Shown here in pieces: positions 35,659-45,045 of a stretch of 64,000 nucleotides of DNA. The stretch covers positions 62,001-126,000 of the forward strand of contig JALEFY010000024.1 of assembly GCA_022760435.1 (NCBI GenBank), written 5' to 3'. The DNA comes from Neomegalonema sp. (lineage in GTDB: Bacteria; Pseudomonadota; Alphaproteobacteria; Rhodobacterales; Rhodobacteraceae). Numbering within the stretch: position 1 is the stretch's first letter; each line of letters begins with the position of its first letter. The notes beneath the pieces were generated by a model, which saw nothing but the letters and a program-made list of their open reading frames with translations, was not told the DNA's origin and made no database searches. Both the position numbers and the translations under genes were made by a program.

Positions 35659-37266
35659 CTACATCCGGAACAGCCCGAACCGCGTGTCCGGGACAGGTCC
35701 GTTCAATGTAGCCGACAGGGATAAAGCGAGTATGTCGCGCGAGCGTCTCGGGTCGATAATCCCGTCATCCCAGAGCCGCGCCGAGGCGTAGAGCGGATGG
35801 CCTTCGGTCTCGAACTGCTCGATGATCGGGCGCTTGAAGGCCGCCTCCTCTTCCGGTGCCCAGGCGCCGCCCTTGCGCTCGATCCCCTCGCGGCGCACGC
35901 TGGCCAGCACCCCGGCCGCCTGCGCCCCGCCCATCACCGAGATCCGGCTATTGGGCCAGGTCCACAGGAAGCGCGGCGAGTAGGCGCGCCCGCACATGCC
36001 GTAATTGCCCGCGCCAAAGCTGCCGCCGATCAGCAGCGTGATCTTCGGCACCATCGCCGTCGCCACCGCCGTCACCAGCTTGGCGCCATGCTTGGCGATG
36101 CCCTCATTCTCGTAGCGCCGCCCGATCATGAAGCCGGTGATGTTCTGCAAGAATACCAGCGGGATCTTGCGCTGGGCGCAGAGCTCGATGAAATGCGCGC
36201 CCTTGAGCGCGCTTTCGGAGAACAGGATGCCGTTATTGGCCAGGATCCCGACCGGGATCCCGTGCACATGGGCAAAGCCGCAGACCAGCGTGGTGCCAAA
36301 GCGCGCCTTGAACTCGGAAAACCGCGAGCCATCGACCACGCGCGCGATCACCTCGCGCACATCGAACGGGGTCTTGGGATCGGCGGGGATGATGCCGAGG
36401 ATCTCTTCGGGATCATGAGCGGGCGGCTCGGGCTCGGCCCAATCGAGCGCCGAGCGCTTGGTGGTGTTGAGCCCGGCCACCACTTGACGCGCGAGCGCGA
36501 GGGCGTGGGTGTCGTTCTCTGCCAGATGATCGGCAACGCCCGACAGGCGGGTATGAACATCGCCCCCGCCCAGATCCTCGGCCGAGACCACCTCGCCGGT
36601 CGCAGCCTTCACCAGCGGCGGGCCGCCCAGAAAGATCGTCGCCTGATCGCGCACGATGATGGTCTCGTCCGACATCGCCGGCACATAAGCGCCGCCCGCG
36701 GTGCACGATCCCATGACCACCGCGATCTGGGCGATGCCTTGGGCGGACATGTTGGCCTGATTGAAGAAGATGCGCCCGAAATGGTCGCGATCGGGGAAAA
36801 CCTCGGCCTGATTGGGCAGGTTCGCCCCGCCGCTATCGACCAGATAGACGCAAGGCAGCCGGTTCTCCTGCGCGATCTCCTGCGCGCGCAGATGCTTTTT
36901 CACCGAGAGCGGGTAATAGGTGCCGCCCTTCACGGTCGCATCGTTGCAGACCACCATCACTTCGCGGCCCGAGACCCGGCCGACCCCGGCGATCACCCCC
37001 GCCGCTGGCGCCGCGCCGTCATAGAGCCCATGCGCCGCCGTGAGGCCAATCTCCAGGAAGGGCGTTCCGGGATCGAGCAGCCGCGCCACGCGCTCTCTGG
37101 GCAGCAGCTTGCCGCGCGCCACATGCCGCTCACGCGCGCTCGAGCCGCCGCCATCGAGCGCCAGCGCCGCCGCTTCTTCGGCTACGGCCAGTTCCTTGAG
37201 CTGATGGGCGCGATTGGCCGCAAAGCTCTCGGCGCGCGGCGAGATCTGGGAATGCAGGCGGGTCAT
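35659..37266 (-). CDS. mccB: Methylcrotonyl-CoA carboxylase carboxyltransferase (beta) subunit
   Basis: 535 residues, the usual MccB length, with the N- and C-terminal carboxyltransferase domains. Seen are [89 protein letters not shown] and [14 protein letters not shown]. These are closer to MccB than to the propionyl-CoA subunit PccB. It transfers CO2 from carboxybiotin of MccA to 3-methylcrotonyl-CoA. ATG 37266 is preceded by AAGAGGTG; the longer frame upstream overlaps hicA on the other strand. Divergent from hicA with a 168-bp promoter region between them. Confidence 0.94.
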   Translation of the reverse strand: MTRLHSQISPRAESFAANRAHQLKELAVAEEAAALALDGGGSSARERHVARGKLLPRERVARLLDPGTPFLEIGLTAAHGLYDGAAPAAGVIAGVGRVSGREVMVVCNDATVKGGTYYPLSVKKHLRAQEIAQENRLPCVYLVDSGGANLPNQAEVFPDRDHFGRIFFNQANMSAQGIAQIAVVMGSCTAGGAYVPAMSDETIIVRDQATIFLGGPPLVKAATGEVVSAEDLGGGDVHTRLSGVADHLAENDTHALALARQVVAGLNTTKRSALDWAEPEPPAHDPEEILGIIPADPKTPFDVREVIARVVDGSRFSEFKARFGTTLVCGFAHVHGIPVGILANNGILFSESALKGAHFIELCAQRKIPLVFLQNITGFMIGRRYENEGIAKHGAKLVTAVATAMVPKITLLIGGSFGAGNYGMCGRAYSPRFLWTWPNSRISVMGGAQAAGVLASVRREGIERKGGAWAPEEEAAFKRPIIEQFETEGHPLYASARLWDDGIIDPRRSRDILALSLSATLNGPVPDTRFGLFRM

Positions 37267-37434
37267 GCGCACCTCTTGACGATATCGGATTGTGATACTA
37301 CTTTTCGGGAAGATCCAGCCCGGCGCGCGGTGGCGGCGCGCGCGAAGGCATCGCGCATTGGCAAACGCTGCATTGGCAATCGGCAGAAATCCGGGCAAAG
37401 TCCCGAAACCTGCCGCCTCTGCCATGGATCGCCG

Positions 37435-37689
37435 ATGAACAACCGCCAACGCAAGACCCTCGAAGCGATCTTCGGGGAGCCAACGCCCGCTGATCTTGAA
37501 TGGAGTGAGCTTGCCAGTCTGCTGTCGGCATTGGGGGCCGAGCGCTCCGAGGGAAGCGGATCCCGCGTGCGGTTCAAACTCGGGGATGCGAAATTGGTGA
37601 TCCACCGCCCGCACCCCAAACCAGTGATGGACCGCAACGCCGTGCGCGCGGTGCGCGCCTTTCTGATCGCGAGAGGAATACAGCCATGA
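37435..37689 (+). CDS. hicA: HicA-family toxin
   Basis: 84 residues with the small double-stranded-RNA-binding-like fold of HicA mRNA interferases. The middle segment [19 protein letters not shown] is followed by [10 protein letters not shown], which carries the catalytic-type His, and the protein ends in a helix ([13 protein letters not shown]). As toxin it would cleave mRNA in a translation-independent way. Its stop overlaps the hicB start by four bases (ATGA), the classic coupled arrangement with toxin first. The pair is on the plus strand between minus-strand mccB and ivd. Confidence 0.87.
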   Translation: MNNRQRKTLEAIFGEPTPADLEWSELASLLSALGAERSEGSGSRVRFKLGDAKLVIHRPHPKPVMDRNAVRAVRAFLIARGIQP

Positions 37690-38060
37690 GACCCTATAAG
37701 GGATATACCGGCAGTGTCGAATTCGACGAAGATGACCTGCTGTTCCACGGGCGCCTGATGGGGATCAGCGATGTCGTGACCTTTCAGGCCGAAAGCGCCA
37801 CGGCGTTGGTGCAAGCCTTTCACGATAGCGTCGATGACTATCTCGCGTTCTGTGCCGAAGAGGGGGACGAACCCCAAAAACCCTATTCGGGCAAGCTCGC
37901 CCTGCGCACGCCGCCAGCCTTGCACAAGGCGATTGCCGAGCGGGCGCAGGCCTCTGATCGCTCGATCAACCAATGGATCGTGGACACGCTGAGCGAGGCG
38001 ATCGCGGCGAGCAATCCGGCGCAAACGCCGGTCGCCTCCGGCAAGCGGCCCGGCTCCTGA
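37686..38060 (+). CDS. hicB: HicB-family antitoxin
   Basis: 124 residues. The N-terminal HicB-type RNase-H-like domain ([59 protein letters not shown]) precedes a C-terminal ribbon-helix-helix segment ([34 protein letters not shown]). The RHH end should bind the hicAB promoter for autoregulation, while the N-terminal domain neutralises HicA. It ends only 20 bp before the convergent ivd gene. Confidence 0.9.
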   Translation: MRPYKGYTGSVEFDEDDLLFHGRLMGISDVVTFQAESATALVQAFHDSVDDYLAFCAEEGDEPQKPYSGKLALRTPPALHKAIAERAQASDRSINQWIVDTLSEAIAASNPAQTPVASGKRPGS

Positions 38061-38080
38061 GCCCGCAGGGGCGGCGGTGA

Positions 38081-39244
38081 TCACGCCGTCGCCTCGAACA
38101 GTTCGCGCCCGATCAGCATCCGCCGGATCTCCTGGGTGCCTGCGCCGATCTCCATCAGCTTGGCATCGCGCAAGAGCCGCCCGGTCGGATAGTCGTTGAT
38201 ATAGCCATTGCCGCCCAGCGCCTGGATCGCCTGGAGCGCCTGCTGGGTCGCCTGCTCGGAGGCATAGAGGCAGCAAGCCGCCGCGTCCTGCCGGGTCACC
38301 TGCCCACGATCACAGGCCGCCGCCACCGCGTAGACATAGGCCCGCGCCGAGTTCATCGCCGTGTACATGTCCGCAACCTTGGCCTGCATGAGCTGGAAGG
38401 TGCCGATCGACTGACCGAACTGCTTGCGCTCATGCATGTAGGGCATCACCACATCGAGACAGGCATGCATGATGCCGATGCCGATCGCGGCCAGCACCAC
38501 GCGCTCGTAATCGAGCCCGCTCATCAGCACCCGCACCCCGCGCCCCTCTTCACCCAGGATATTCTCGAACGGCACCTCCACATCCTCGAATACCAGCTCG
38601 CAGGTGTTCGAGCCGCGCATGCCGAGCTTGTCCAGCTTTTGCGCGGTGGAAAAGCCGGCCATGTCCTTCTCGATCAGAAAGGCGGTGATCCCGCGCGAGC
38701 CCGCGCTGGGGTCGGTCTTGGCGTAGACCACCAGGGTTTGCGCGTCCGGCCCGTTGGTGATCCACATCTTGTTGCCATTGAGCACGAAGCGGTCATTGCG
38801 CTTGTCGGCCTTGAGCTGCATCGAGACCACATCGGAACCCGCCCCGGGCTCCGACATCGCCAGCGCCCCGAAATGCGCGCCCGAGCACAGAGCGGGCAGG
38901 TATTTCTCCTTTTGCGCGGGCGTGCCGTTGCGGTTGATCTGATTGACGCAGAGATTGGAATGGGCGCCATAGCTCAGCCCCACCGAGGCGCTGGCGCGGC
39001 TGATCTCCTCGACCGCGATGCAGTGGGCCAGATAGCCCATGCCCGAGCCACCATAATCCGGGTCGGCGGTGATGCCGAGCAGGCCGAGTTCGCCAAGCTC
39101 GGGCCACAGATCGAGCGGGCATTCATTGCTGCGATCAATCTCGGCCGCACGCGGGGCGAGGCGCTCTTGCGCCCAGCGATGGGTGGTCTCGCGCACCGCC
39201 TCGATCTCTTCGCCCAGGCCAAAACTCATGCTGTGATGGAACAT
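38081..39244 (-). CDS. ivd: Isovaleryl-CoA dehydrogenase
   Basis: 387-residue acyl-CoA dehydrogenase that oxidises isovaleryl-CoA to 3-methylcrotonyl-CoA with FAD and electron-transfer flavoprotein. Seen: [19 protein letters not shown], the FAD/substrate motif [21 protein letters not shown], the [11 protein letters not shown] helix where isovaleryl-CoA dehydrogenases place the catalytic Glu, and the C-terminal [20 protein letters not shown]. Its product is the substrate of the mccAB carboxylase encoded downstream. hicAB on the opposite strand separates it from mccB, so ivd and mccB may be transcribed separately. Confidence 0.94.
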   Translation of the reverse strand: MFHHSMSFGLGEEIEAVRETTHRWAQERLAPRAAEIDRSNECPLDLWPELGELGLLGITADPDYGGSGMGYLAHCIAVEEISRASASVGLSYGAHSNLCVNQINRNGTPAQKEKYLPALCSGAHFGALAMSEPGAGSDVVSMQLKADKRNDRFVLNGNKMWITNGPDAQTLVVYAKTDPSAGSRGITAFLIEKDMAGFSTAQKLDKLGMRGSNTCELVFEDVEVPFENILGEEGRGVRVLMSGLDYERVVLAAIGIGIMHACLDVVMPYMHERKQFGQSIGTFQLMQAKVADMYTAMNSARAYVYAVAAACDRGQVTRQDAAACCLYASEQATQQALQAIQALGGNGYINDYPTGRLLRDAKLMEIGAGTQEIRRMLIGRELFEATA

Positions 39245-39484
39245 CGGCTCCTCATCCTCTCCAGGGTCCCGAGTTGTTCGGGTATCCTCCCGCCGGGCGC
39301 ATCTGACGGCACCCTGTCATATGCCCTACCGTGACCTGCAAGGAATGCTGGCGTCAACCGTCAGAAACCGGGAACCAAATGAATGTTCTGCTGCATTTTC
39401 GCAGGTTGAAGCGACATCCAGCCGAATGGGAGCCTCTTTCCCCGGATGCTGCCCAGTTCGCCCTGTCTCACTCAAATCCCAGCC

Positions 39485-39790
39485 TCACGCATCGGCGCTC
39501 ATCGCCGCCGACCCAAAGGCCACCCGGCCAAGCCCGCACATTCCGATCACGATCCAGGAGCAATTCGTCATCATCGACGGCAAGGTCTGATCGCCGAACT
39601 GGCTGGTCAACATGCAGGCGGCGATGGTGATGCTCATCAGCGGATCCAGAATGCGCCCACCGCGCCAACAGCCCAGTTGGCGCAGCACACAGGTGCCGAC
39701 AGCGAGGGTGAAACCGATCAACCCGAAGACGAGGGCGACGCTGGGAAGAAGGCTTGGGAGTAGGTTTGGGGCGAAACTGAAAGCGAGCAT
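39485..39790 (-). CDS. Small membrane protein of unknown function
   Basis: 101 residues with three likely membrane helices (LLPSVALVFGLIGFTLAVGT; LMSITIAACMLTSQF; SWIVIGMCGLGRVAFGSAAM) and little else; not recognised. ATG 39790 has GGAG nine bases upstream; an in-frame ATG at 39829 would add 13 residues and also has a purine-rich upstream sequence. It stands alone, between the ivd promoter region and the leader region of the ornithine decarboxylase gene. The hydrophobic pattern supports a real gene, but codon evidence is modest. Confidence 0.55.
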   Translation of the reverse strand: MLAFSFAPNLLPSLLPSVALVFGLIGFTLAVGTCVLRQLGCWRGGRILDPLMSITIAACMLTSQFGDQTLPSMMTNCSWIVIGMCGLGRVAFGSAAMSADA

Positions 39791-39829
39791 TGGTCTGGCT
39801 CCGATAGGCTCAAGGTGAAGATCATGCAT

Positions 39830-40377
39830 TCACCCTGCGCGCGAATCGCCCCGCGCCGCTGTGAACCGCTTCACAGGCGCGGGCAATTTTTCAGCCCATC
39901 AGACCCCCGGAGCCAAATGCGTGGCCCGCGCGATTAACACGCGTCAAGCATCAACGTGAAAATCGTGCAAATTCCCCTCTTGCATTCGCCGGGCAAATCC
40001 ATCATGTACCCCGTGCCCAAGGTCGCACGTGCCTGTGGGTGCCCACGATCCCAATGTCGGACCGGCTCGAAACATCGAAGTCGGTCGAGCCTCGGCAACA
40101 GCGATCTGATCGCAACGCCGCTTGGCAGGAGGCAGAACGGGTCGACGGTACAATCGGGGCAGCCGAATGAGAGCTGCACCGTGATGGGAAGGTTGTATGT
40201 CCCATCGGGCACCTTGAAGCAACGACGGTGAGGGCCCTTTGGCTTCTCGGTGCAGTCCATATGCGCCGGTCTGAAGAGGCACACCATCCTTGCCGGACGT
40301 GCGGTCGGTTCTTCCCGCCCAATCCAAGGCATTTGTCATCCCCCCGCGCGTTTGCCGGGGCTGTTGTCTTGCTCATT
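39830..40377. other. Region without a confident gene
   Basis: Between the small membrane protein and the structured leader of ornithine decarboxylase I see no gene I would defend. Two overlapping minus-strand frames (39934-40332 and 39944-40339) and one plus-strand frame (39956-40231) are open, but they overlap in different frames, have no recognisable motif and no clear ribosome site. Base composition is somewhat less GC-rich than the flanks. Part of it is probably the 5' leader of the decarboxylase transcript. Confidence 0.5.
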
Positions 40378-40412
40378 CGCGTTTTCGCCATACGTCCATA
40401 GATGGCAACGCG
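40378..40412 (+). promoter_or_regulatory. Strong hairpin in the 5' leader of ornithine decarboxylase
   Basis: CGCGTT pairs with AACGCG and, after a three-base TTC bulge, GCCAT pairs with ATGGC around a ten-base loop: 11 base pairs in all, ending 50 bp before the start codon. A second small stem (CCCCG 40342-40346 with CGGGG 40356-40360) lies just upstream. A structured leader before ornithine decarboxylase is known in alphaproteobacteria (the speF RNA motif). I cannot confirm identity with that motif. Confidence 0.55.
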
Positions 40413-40462
40413 GGAAAGCGAGGCGACGTCTGATCTTTGCTTGTTGGACGGGAGCTGCCGCC

Positions 40463-41596
40463 ATGACCACTGCTCGCATTCGTGAATTCCTCGAAACCCG
40501 ACGACCCGAAGGGCCGTGCCTCGTTGTGGACCTTGATGTTGTCCGCGACAACTTCTCCGCCTATCGCCGCGCGATGCCGGATACCGCGATCTTCTATGCC
40601 GTGAAGGCCAACCCGGCACCTCAGGTGCTCAAACTGCTCGCCGATATGGGCTCGAGCTTTGACTGCGCCTCGGTGCAGGAGATCGAAATGGCGCTGAACG
40701 CAGGCGCGACCCCGACCCGCGTTTCCTATGGCAATACCATCAAGAAAGAGCGCGATGTCGCCCGCGCCTTCGCGCTCGGTGTGCGCCTGTTCGCCGTCGA
40801 TGACGTGAACGAAGTCGAAAAAGTCGCCCGCGCCGCACCGGGCGCCAAAGTCTTCTGCCGCATCCTGTGCGACGGCGCTGGCGCCGAATGGCCGCTCTCG
40901 CGCAAGTTCGGCTGCGAAGGCGACATGGCGATCACCGTGCTGGAGCGCGCCCGCGATCTCGGCCTCACCCCGTGGGGGATCTCGTTCCATGTGGGCTCGC
41001 AACAGACCAACCCGCAAGCCTGGGATGGCGCCCTGCAAGAAGCCTCGCGCATCTTCCGCGAGATGAGCAAACGCGGCGTCGAGCTTGGGCTCGTGAACCT
41101 CGGCGGCGGCTTTCCGGCGCGCTATCTGAAGAACGTCCCGGCGGCCGAGGCCTATGCCGGTGCGATCTATGACGCGCTGCGCCGCCATTTCGGCAACCGC
41201 CTGCCCGAAACCATCATCGAGCCGGGCCGCGGCATGGTCGGCGCGGCGGGCACGATCAAGGCTGAAGTGGTGCTGGTCTCGCGCAAATCCGATACCGATG
41301 CGACCCGCTGGGTCTATCTCGATATCGGCAAGTTCAGCGGCCTGGCCGAAACCATGGAAGAGGCGATCCGCTACCCGATCCGCACCGCCCGCGATAGCGA
41401 CGCGATGGAGCCTTGCGTGCTCGCCGGCCCGACCTGCGACAGCGCCGATGTGCTCTATGAGAAGACCCCCTACCCGCTGCCGATCAGCCTGACGGTCGGC
41501 GATGAGGTGCTGATCGAGGGCACTGGCGCTTACACGACGACCTATTCGGCCGTCGCCTTCAACGGCTTCCCGCCGCTGCAAACCTATATCATCTGA
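40463..41596 (+). CDS. Ornithine (lysine) decarboxylase, alanine-racemase fold
   Basis: 377-residue PLP enzyme that makes putrescine (and possibly cadaverine). Motifs: the PLP lysine in FYAVKANP, FDCASVQEIE, HVGSQ, LNLGGGFPA-type LVNLGGGFPARY, the phosphate-binding EPGRGMVG, and the active-site cysteine of the other subunit in GPTCDSADVLYE. The length and motifs match the bacterial ornithine/lysine decarboxylases rather than the larger SpeF/SpeC enzymes. ATG 40463 is preceded by GGGAG. Followed by an intrinsic terminator and then homospermidine synthase, which uses its product. The structured leader at 40342-40412 suggests post-initiation control. Confidence 0.92.
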   Translation: MTTARIREFLETRRPEGPCLVVDLDVVRDNFSAYRRAMPDTAIFYAVKANPAPQVLKLLADMGSSFDCASVQEIEMALNAGATPTRVSYGNTIKKERDVARAFALGVRLFAVDDVNEVEKVARAAPGAKVFCRILCDGAGAEWPLSRKFGCEGDMAITVLERARDLGLTPWGISFHVGSQQTNPQAWDGALQEASRIFREMSKRGVELGLVNLGGGFPARYLKNVPAAEAYAGAIYDALRRHFGNRLPETIIEPGRGMVGAAGTIKAEVVLVSRKSDTDATRWVYLDIGKFSGLAETMEEAIRYPIRTARDSDAMEPCVLAGPTCDSADVLYEKTPYPLPISLTVGDEVLIEGTGAYTTTYSAVAFNGFPPLQTYII

Positions 41597-41642
41597 CCGG
41601 ATCGGATCGGGAGGCAGCGCCCGATCCCGTTTCCCCTCCCAT

Positions 41643-41674
41643 CGCCGCCCGCATTCCGGGCGGCGCCGTTTTTT
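41643..41674 (+). terminator. Rho-independent terminator after ornithine decarboxylase
   Basis: Nine-bp perfect stem CGCCGCCCG / CGGGCGGCG with a CATTC loop, followed by CCG and six T residues. A textbook intrinsic terminator, 46 bp after the decarboxylase stop and 61 bp before the homospermidine synthase start, so the two genes are either separately transcribed or joined only by read-through. Confidence 0.9.
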
Positions 41675-41735
41675 CATCTTCCTCGCAGGAACAACCCCAG
41701 GGACCCCGCGCCAGTGAGCAGGGGGCAAGAGAAAC

Positions 41736-43178
41736 ATGACCCAATATCCCATCCATGCCACCGTCAACGGACCGATCGTGATGATCGGCTTTGGCTCTAT
41801 CGGGCGCGGCACCCTGCCCCTGATCGAGCGGCATCTGCGCTTTGATCCGGCGCGGCTGGTGGTGATCGACCCCGATGAGCGCGTGCGCGCTCATGTCGAG
41901 GGGGCGGGATATCGGTTCATCCACGCGGCAGTCACCATCGACAATTACCGCGAGCTGCTCACCCCGCTGCTCACGACCGGCGATGGGCAGGGCTTTTGCG
42001 TCAATCTCTCGGTTGATACCGGCTCGCTCGATCTGATGAAGCTCTGCCGAAGCCTGGATGTGCTCTATATCGATACCGTGGTCGAGCCCTGGCTCGGCTT
42101 CTATTTTGACGAGAGCGCCGGATCGGCCGCGCGCACCAACTACGCCCTGCGCGAGCCCGTGCGCATCGAGAAGGCGGCGCAGCCGGGCGGCACGACCGCG
42201 GTCTCCTGCTGCGGGGCCAATCCGGGGATGGTGTCCTGGTTCGTCAAGCAGGCGCTGGTCGATATCGCCCGCGATACCGGGCTCGATCTGACCGAGCCCG
42301 GCCCGGAGGATCGCGAAGGCTGGGCGGCGCTCGCGCAGCGGCTCGGGGTCAAGGGCATCCATATCGCCGAGCGCGACACCCAGCGCTCCGCCCAGCCCAA
42401 GCCGTTGAATGAGTTCCACAATACCTGGTCGGTGGAGGGCTTCATCTCCGAAGGCAAGCAGCCCGCAGAGCTCGGCTGGGGCACGCATGAGCGCTGGATG
42501 CCGGCCAATGCCCGCCACCATGAGAGCGGCTGCCAGGCGGCGATCTATCTCGAGCAGCCCGGTGCCACCACCCGTGTGCGTAGCTGGTGCCCGACCCCGG
42601 GCGCGCAATTCGGCTTTCTGGTCACCCATAACGAGTCGATCTCGATCGCCGATTACCTGACGGCGCGCGATGATGCCGGTGCGGCGGTCTATCGCCCGAC
42701 TTGCCATTATGCCTATCACCCGGCCAACAATGCCGTGCTCTCGGTGCATGAGATGTTCGGCAATGGCGGCACGCCGCAGCCGGTACAGCATGTGATGGAT
42801 GAGGACGAGATCGTCGATGGCGTGGATGAGCTCGGCGTTCTGCTCTATGGCCACGCCAAGAACGCCTATTGGTACGGCTCACAGCTCTCGATCGAGGAGA
42901 CGCGAGAGCTCGCGCCCTATCAGAACGCCACCGGCCTGCAAGTCACCTCGGCGGTGTTGGCCGGGATGGTCTGGGCGCTGGAGAACCCGAAAGCCGGGAT
43001 CGTCGAGGCCGATGAGATGGATTACCGCCGCTGCCTCGAGATCCAGCGCCCCTATCTGGGTCCGGTGAAGGGCTATTACACCGACTGGACCCCGCTCGAG
43101 CAGCGCATGGCGCTGTTCCCCGAAGACCTCGACCGCGACGACCCCTGGCAGTTCCGCAATATCCTCGTGCGCACCTAA
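41736..43178 (+). CDS. hss: Homospermidine synthase
   Basis: 480 residues, the length of the NAD-dependent bacterial homospermidine synthases. It begins with a Rossmann motif (VMIGFGSIGRGTLPLIERHL) and has VVIDPDE after the second strand, VSCCGANPGMVSWFVKQALV in the centre, and WGTHERWMP, GFLVTHNESISI and YWYGSQLSIEETREL further on. It combines two aminobutyl units from putrescine to give sym-homospermidine, a polyamine typical of alphaproteobacteria. The preceding gene supplies putrescine. A GGGGG-rich ribosome site lies upstream of the ATG. It converges on the Atm1-type transporter gene at a shared hairpin. Confidence 0.94.
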   Translation: MTQYPIHATVNGPIVMIGFGSIGRGTLPLIERHLRFDPARLVVIDPDERVRAHVEGAGYRFIHAAVTIDNYRELLTPLLTTGDGQGFCVNLSVDTGSLDLMKLCRSLDVLYIDTVVEPWLGFYFDESAGSAARTNYALREPVRIEKAAQPGGTTAVSCCGANPGMVSWFVKQALVDIARDTGLDLTEPGPEDREGWAALAQRLGVKGIHIAERDTQRSAQPKPLNEFHNTWSVEGFISEGKQPAELGWGTHERWMPANARHHESGCQAAIYLEQPGATTRVRSWCPTPGAQFGFLVTHNESISIADYLTARDDAGAAVYRPTCHYAYHPANNAVLSVHEMFGNGGTPQPVQHVMDEDEIVDGVDELGVLLYGHAKNAYWYGSQLSIEETRELAPYQNATGLQVTSAVLAGMVWALENPKAGIVEADEMDYRRCLEIQRPYLGPVKGYYTDWTPLEQRMALFPEDLDRDDPWQFRNILVRT

Positions 43179-43193
43179 ACCGGTCGCACAAAA

Positions 43194-43215
43194 GAGCCCG
43201 CTGTTACGCGGGCTC
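43194..43215 (-). terminator. Hairpin shared by convergent hss and the Atm1-type gene
   Basis: Perfect 8-bp stem GAGCCCGC / GCGGGCTC with a TGTTAC loop. Read on the minus strand it is followed by TTTTGTG, so it terminates the transporter gene best. The stop codon of that gene lies in the loop, meaning the hairpin's 3'-side arm on the plus strand encodes the last residues of the transporter. Confidence 0.75.
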
Positions 43216-45000
43216 AGTCACTTCTTCGGCCGATTGTCGACGCCACATCTGGGCATAGGTGCCGCCCATCGCCAGCAATTCGGCATGTGTGCCGCGCTCG
43301 ACGATCTCGCCCGCTTCCATCACCAGAATGAGCCCGGCATCGGCGATGGTCGAGAGCCGGTGCGCGACGGTGACCACCGTGCGGCTGCGCGCCAGCTCGT
43401 GCAACGCGGCCTGGATCCCCTGCTCGGTACGGCTATCGAGCGCCGAGGTCGCCTCATCCAGGATCAGGATCGGCGGGTTCTTCAGGATCGTGCGCGCGAT
43501 CGCCACCCGCTGCTTCTCGCCGCCCGAAAGCTTCAGCCCACGCTCGCCGACCACAGTGTCAAAGCCCTTGGGCAGTTTCTGAATGAAATCATAGATCTGC
43601 GCCGCCTTTGCTGCCTCGATCACTTCGGCCTCGCTGGCGCCGGGGCGACCATAGGCGATATTATAGCCGATCGTGTCGTTGAACAGCACCGTATCCTGCG
43701 GCACCACCCCGATCGCCTCACGCAAGGAAACCTGCTGGACATCGCGCAGATCCTGCCCGTCGATCGAGATCGCGCCGCCGGTCACATCATAAAACCGAAA
43801 CAGCAGCCGCCCGATGGTTGACTTGCCAGCCCCGCTCGCCCCGACCAGCGCCACCGATCCCCCTGCCGGCACCGTGAAGCTCAGCCCCTTGAGGATCTGC
43901 CGATCCGGGTCATAGGCGAAGCGCACATCCTCAAAGCTGATCGCCCCGCCCGACACAAGCAGCGGCGGTGCGCCCGGCTTGTCGCGGATCTCTGCCGGTT
44001 GATCGAGCAGCGAGAACATGTCGGTCATGTCAATCAGCGCTTGGCGGATCTCGCGATAGACGGTGCCGAGGAAATTGAGCGGCATGGTGATCTGGATCAT
44101 CAAGGCGTTGACCATCACGAAGTCACCTACCGTCAATTGCCCCTGCTGCACGCCAAGCGCCGACATCACCATCAGCACCGCCAGCCCGGCGGTAATGATC
44201 AGCGACTGTCCGCCATTGAGCAGCGCCAGGGTCAGTTGCGTATCGACTGCGGCCTTTTCGTAATGGCGCATGGCACCGTCATAGCGCTCGGCCTCCATAC
44301 GCTCGGCGGCGAAGTATTTCACCGTCTCGAAATTGAGCAGACTATCGATGGCCTTCTGATTGGCCTCCATATCGCGCTCATTCATCTTGCGCCGGATCGC
44401 CACCCGCCATTCGGTGACCCGGAAGGTGAAGGCGACATAGAGGATGATGGTGACCACAACCACCAGCAGATAGGTCCAGTCGAACTGAAAGAAGAAGATG
44501 CCGGCGACCAGCACCAGCTCCAGGATCAGCGGCACGATCGAGAACAGCAAGAAGCGCAAGACGAACTCGATCGCCTTGGTGCCGCGCTCGATCACCCGGC
44601 TCAGCGCGCCGGTCTGGCGCTCCAGATGATAGCGCAGCGAGAGTGCGTGAATGTGCTGGAAGGTTTCCAGCGCCAGCTTGCGCAGTGCCTGCTGCCCGAC
44701 CTTGGCAAAGACCGCATCGCGCAATTGCTGGAAGACGACGCCGCCAAGGCGCATCAGCCCATAGCCGATGACCAACGCCACCGCCGAGAGCGCGATCAGC
44801 ATACCGGCATCGGGCTCCGCCTCACCAGCGAGCTTGTCCACCGCGGCCTTGAAGAAGAAGGGTGTGACCACGGTCGCGATCTTGGCAATCACCAGCAGAC
44901 CCAGGGCGATCACCACCCGCGATCGCACGCCCGGATCGTTTTCAGGCCAGAGATAAGGGGCAACGCGCTTCAGGATGGTGAAACTGGCGCTTTGCGCCAT
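43204..45000 (-). CDS. Atm1-type ABC exporter (permease and ATPase in one chain)
   Basis: 598 residues. Six membrane helices (about 30-310) precede an ATPase with Walker A GASGAGKST, the signature LSGGEKQRVAIARTI, Walker B ILILDEATSALD and the switch HRLSTI. The segments FNDTIGYNIAYGRPG and the membrane-domain motif AIDSLLNFETVKYFAAE are typical of the Atm1/ABCB7 family, which exports glutathione-linked sulfur or metal species and serves Fe-S homeostasis and metal resistance. ATG 45000 has GGAAGAAA upstream. The stop codon lies in the terminator loop. The LysM gene starts upstream with a 45-bp gap, so they may be co-transcribed. Confidence 0.9.
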   Translation of the reverse strand: MAQSASFTILKRVAPYLWPENDPGVRSRVVIALGLLVIAKIATVVTPFFFKAAVDKLAGEAEPDAGMLIALSAVALVIGYGLMRLGGVVFQQLRDAVFAKVGQQALRKLALETFQHIHALSLRYHLERQTGALSRVIERGTKAIEFVLRFLLFSIVPLILELVLVAGIFFFQFDWTYLLVVVVTIILYVAFTFRVTEWRVAIRRKMNERDMEANQKAIDSLLNFETVKYFAAERMEAERYDGAMRHYEKAAVDTQLTLALLNGGQSLIITAGLAVLMVMSALGVQQGQLTVGDFVMVNALMIQITMPLNFLGTVYREIRQALIDMTDMFSLLDQPAEIRDKPGAPPLLVSGGAISFEDVRFAYDPDRQILKGLSFTVPAGGSVALVGASGAGKSTIGRLLFRFYDVTGGAISIDGQDLRDVQQVSLREAIGVVPQDTVLFNDTIGYNIAYGRPGASEAEVIEAAKAAQIYDFIQKLPKGFDTVVGERGLKLSGGEKQRVAIARTILKNPPILILDEATSALDSRTEQGIQAALHELARSRTVVTVAHRLSTIADAGLILVMEAGEIVERGTHAELLAMGGTYAQMWRRQSAEEVTEPA

Positions 45001-45045
45001 GATTTCTTCCGGGTGGGTCTGGGCTAGTCCTCGTCGGCGCACAAG

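Noticed and set aside
39934-40332. Minus-strand frame of 132 codons with several Cys and Pro residues
   Set aside because: Competes with two other open frames over the same bases, has no clear start signal, and the region is better explained as leader or intergenic DNA. Kept only as a remote possibility.
40402-40485. Short upstream frame (27 codons) starting in the leader hairpin and overlapping the decarboxylase start
   Set aside because: Considered as a regulatory leader peptide, but no ribosome site precedes its ATG and the peptide has no Orn/Lys-like arrest features I can recognise.
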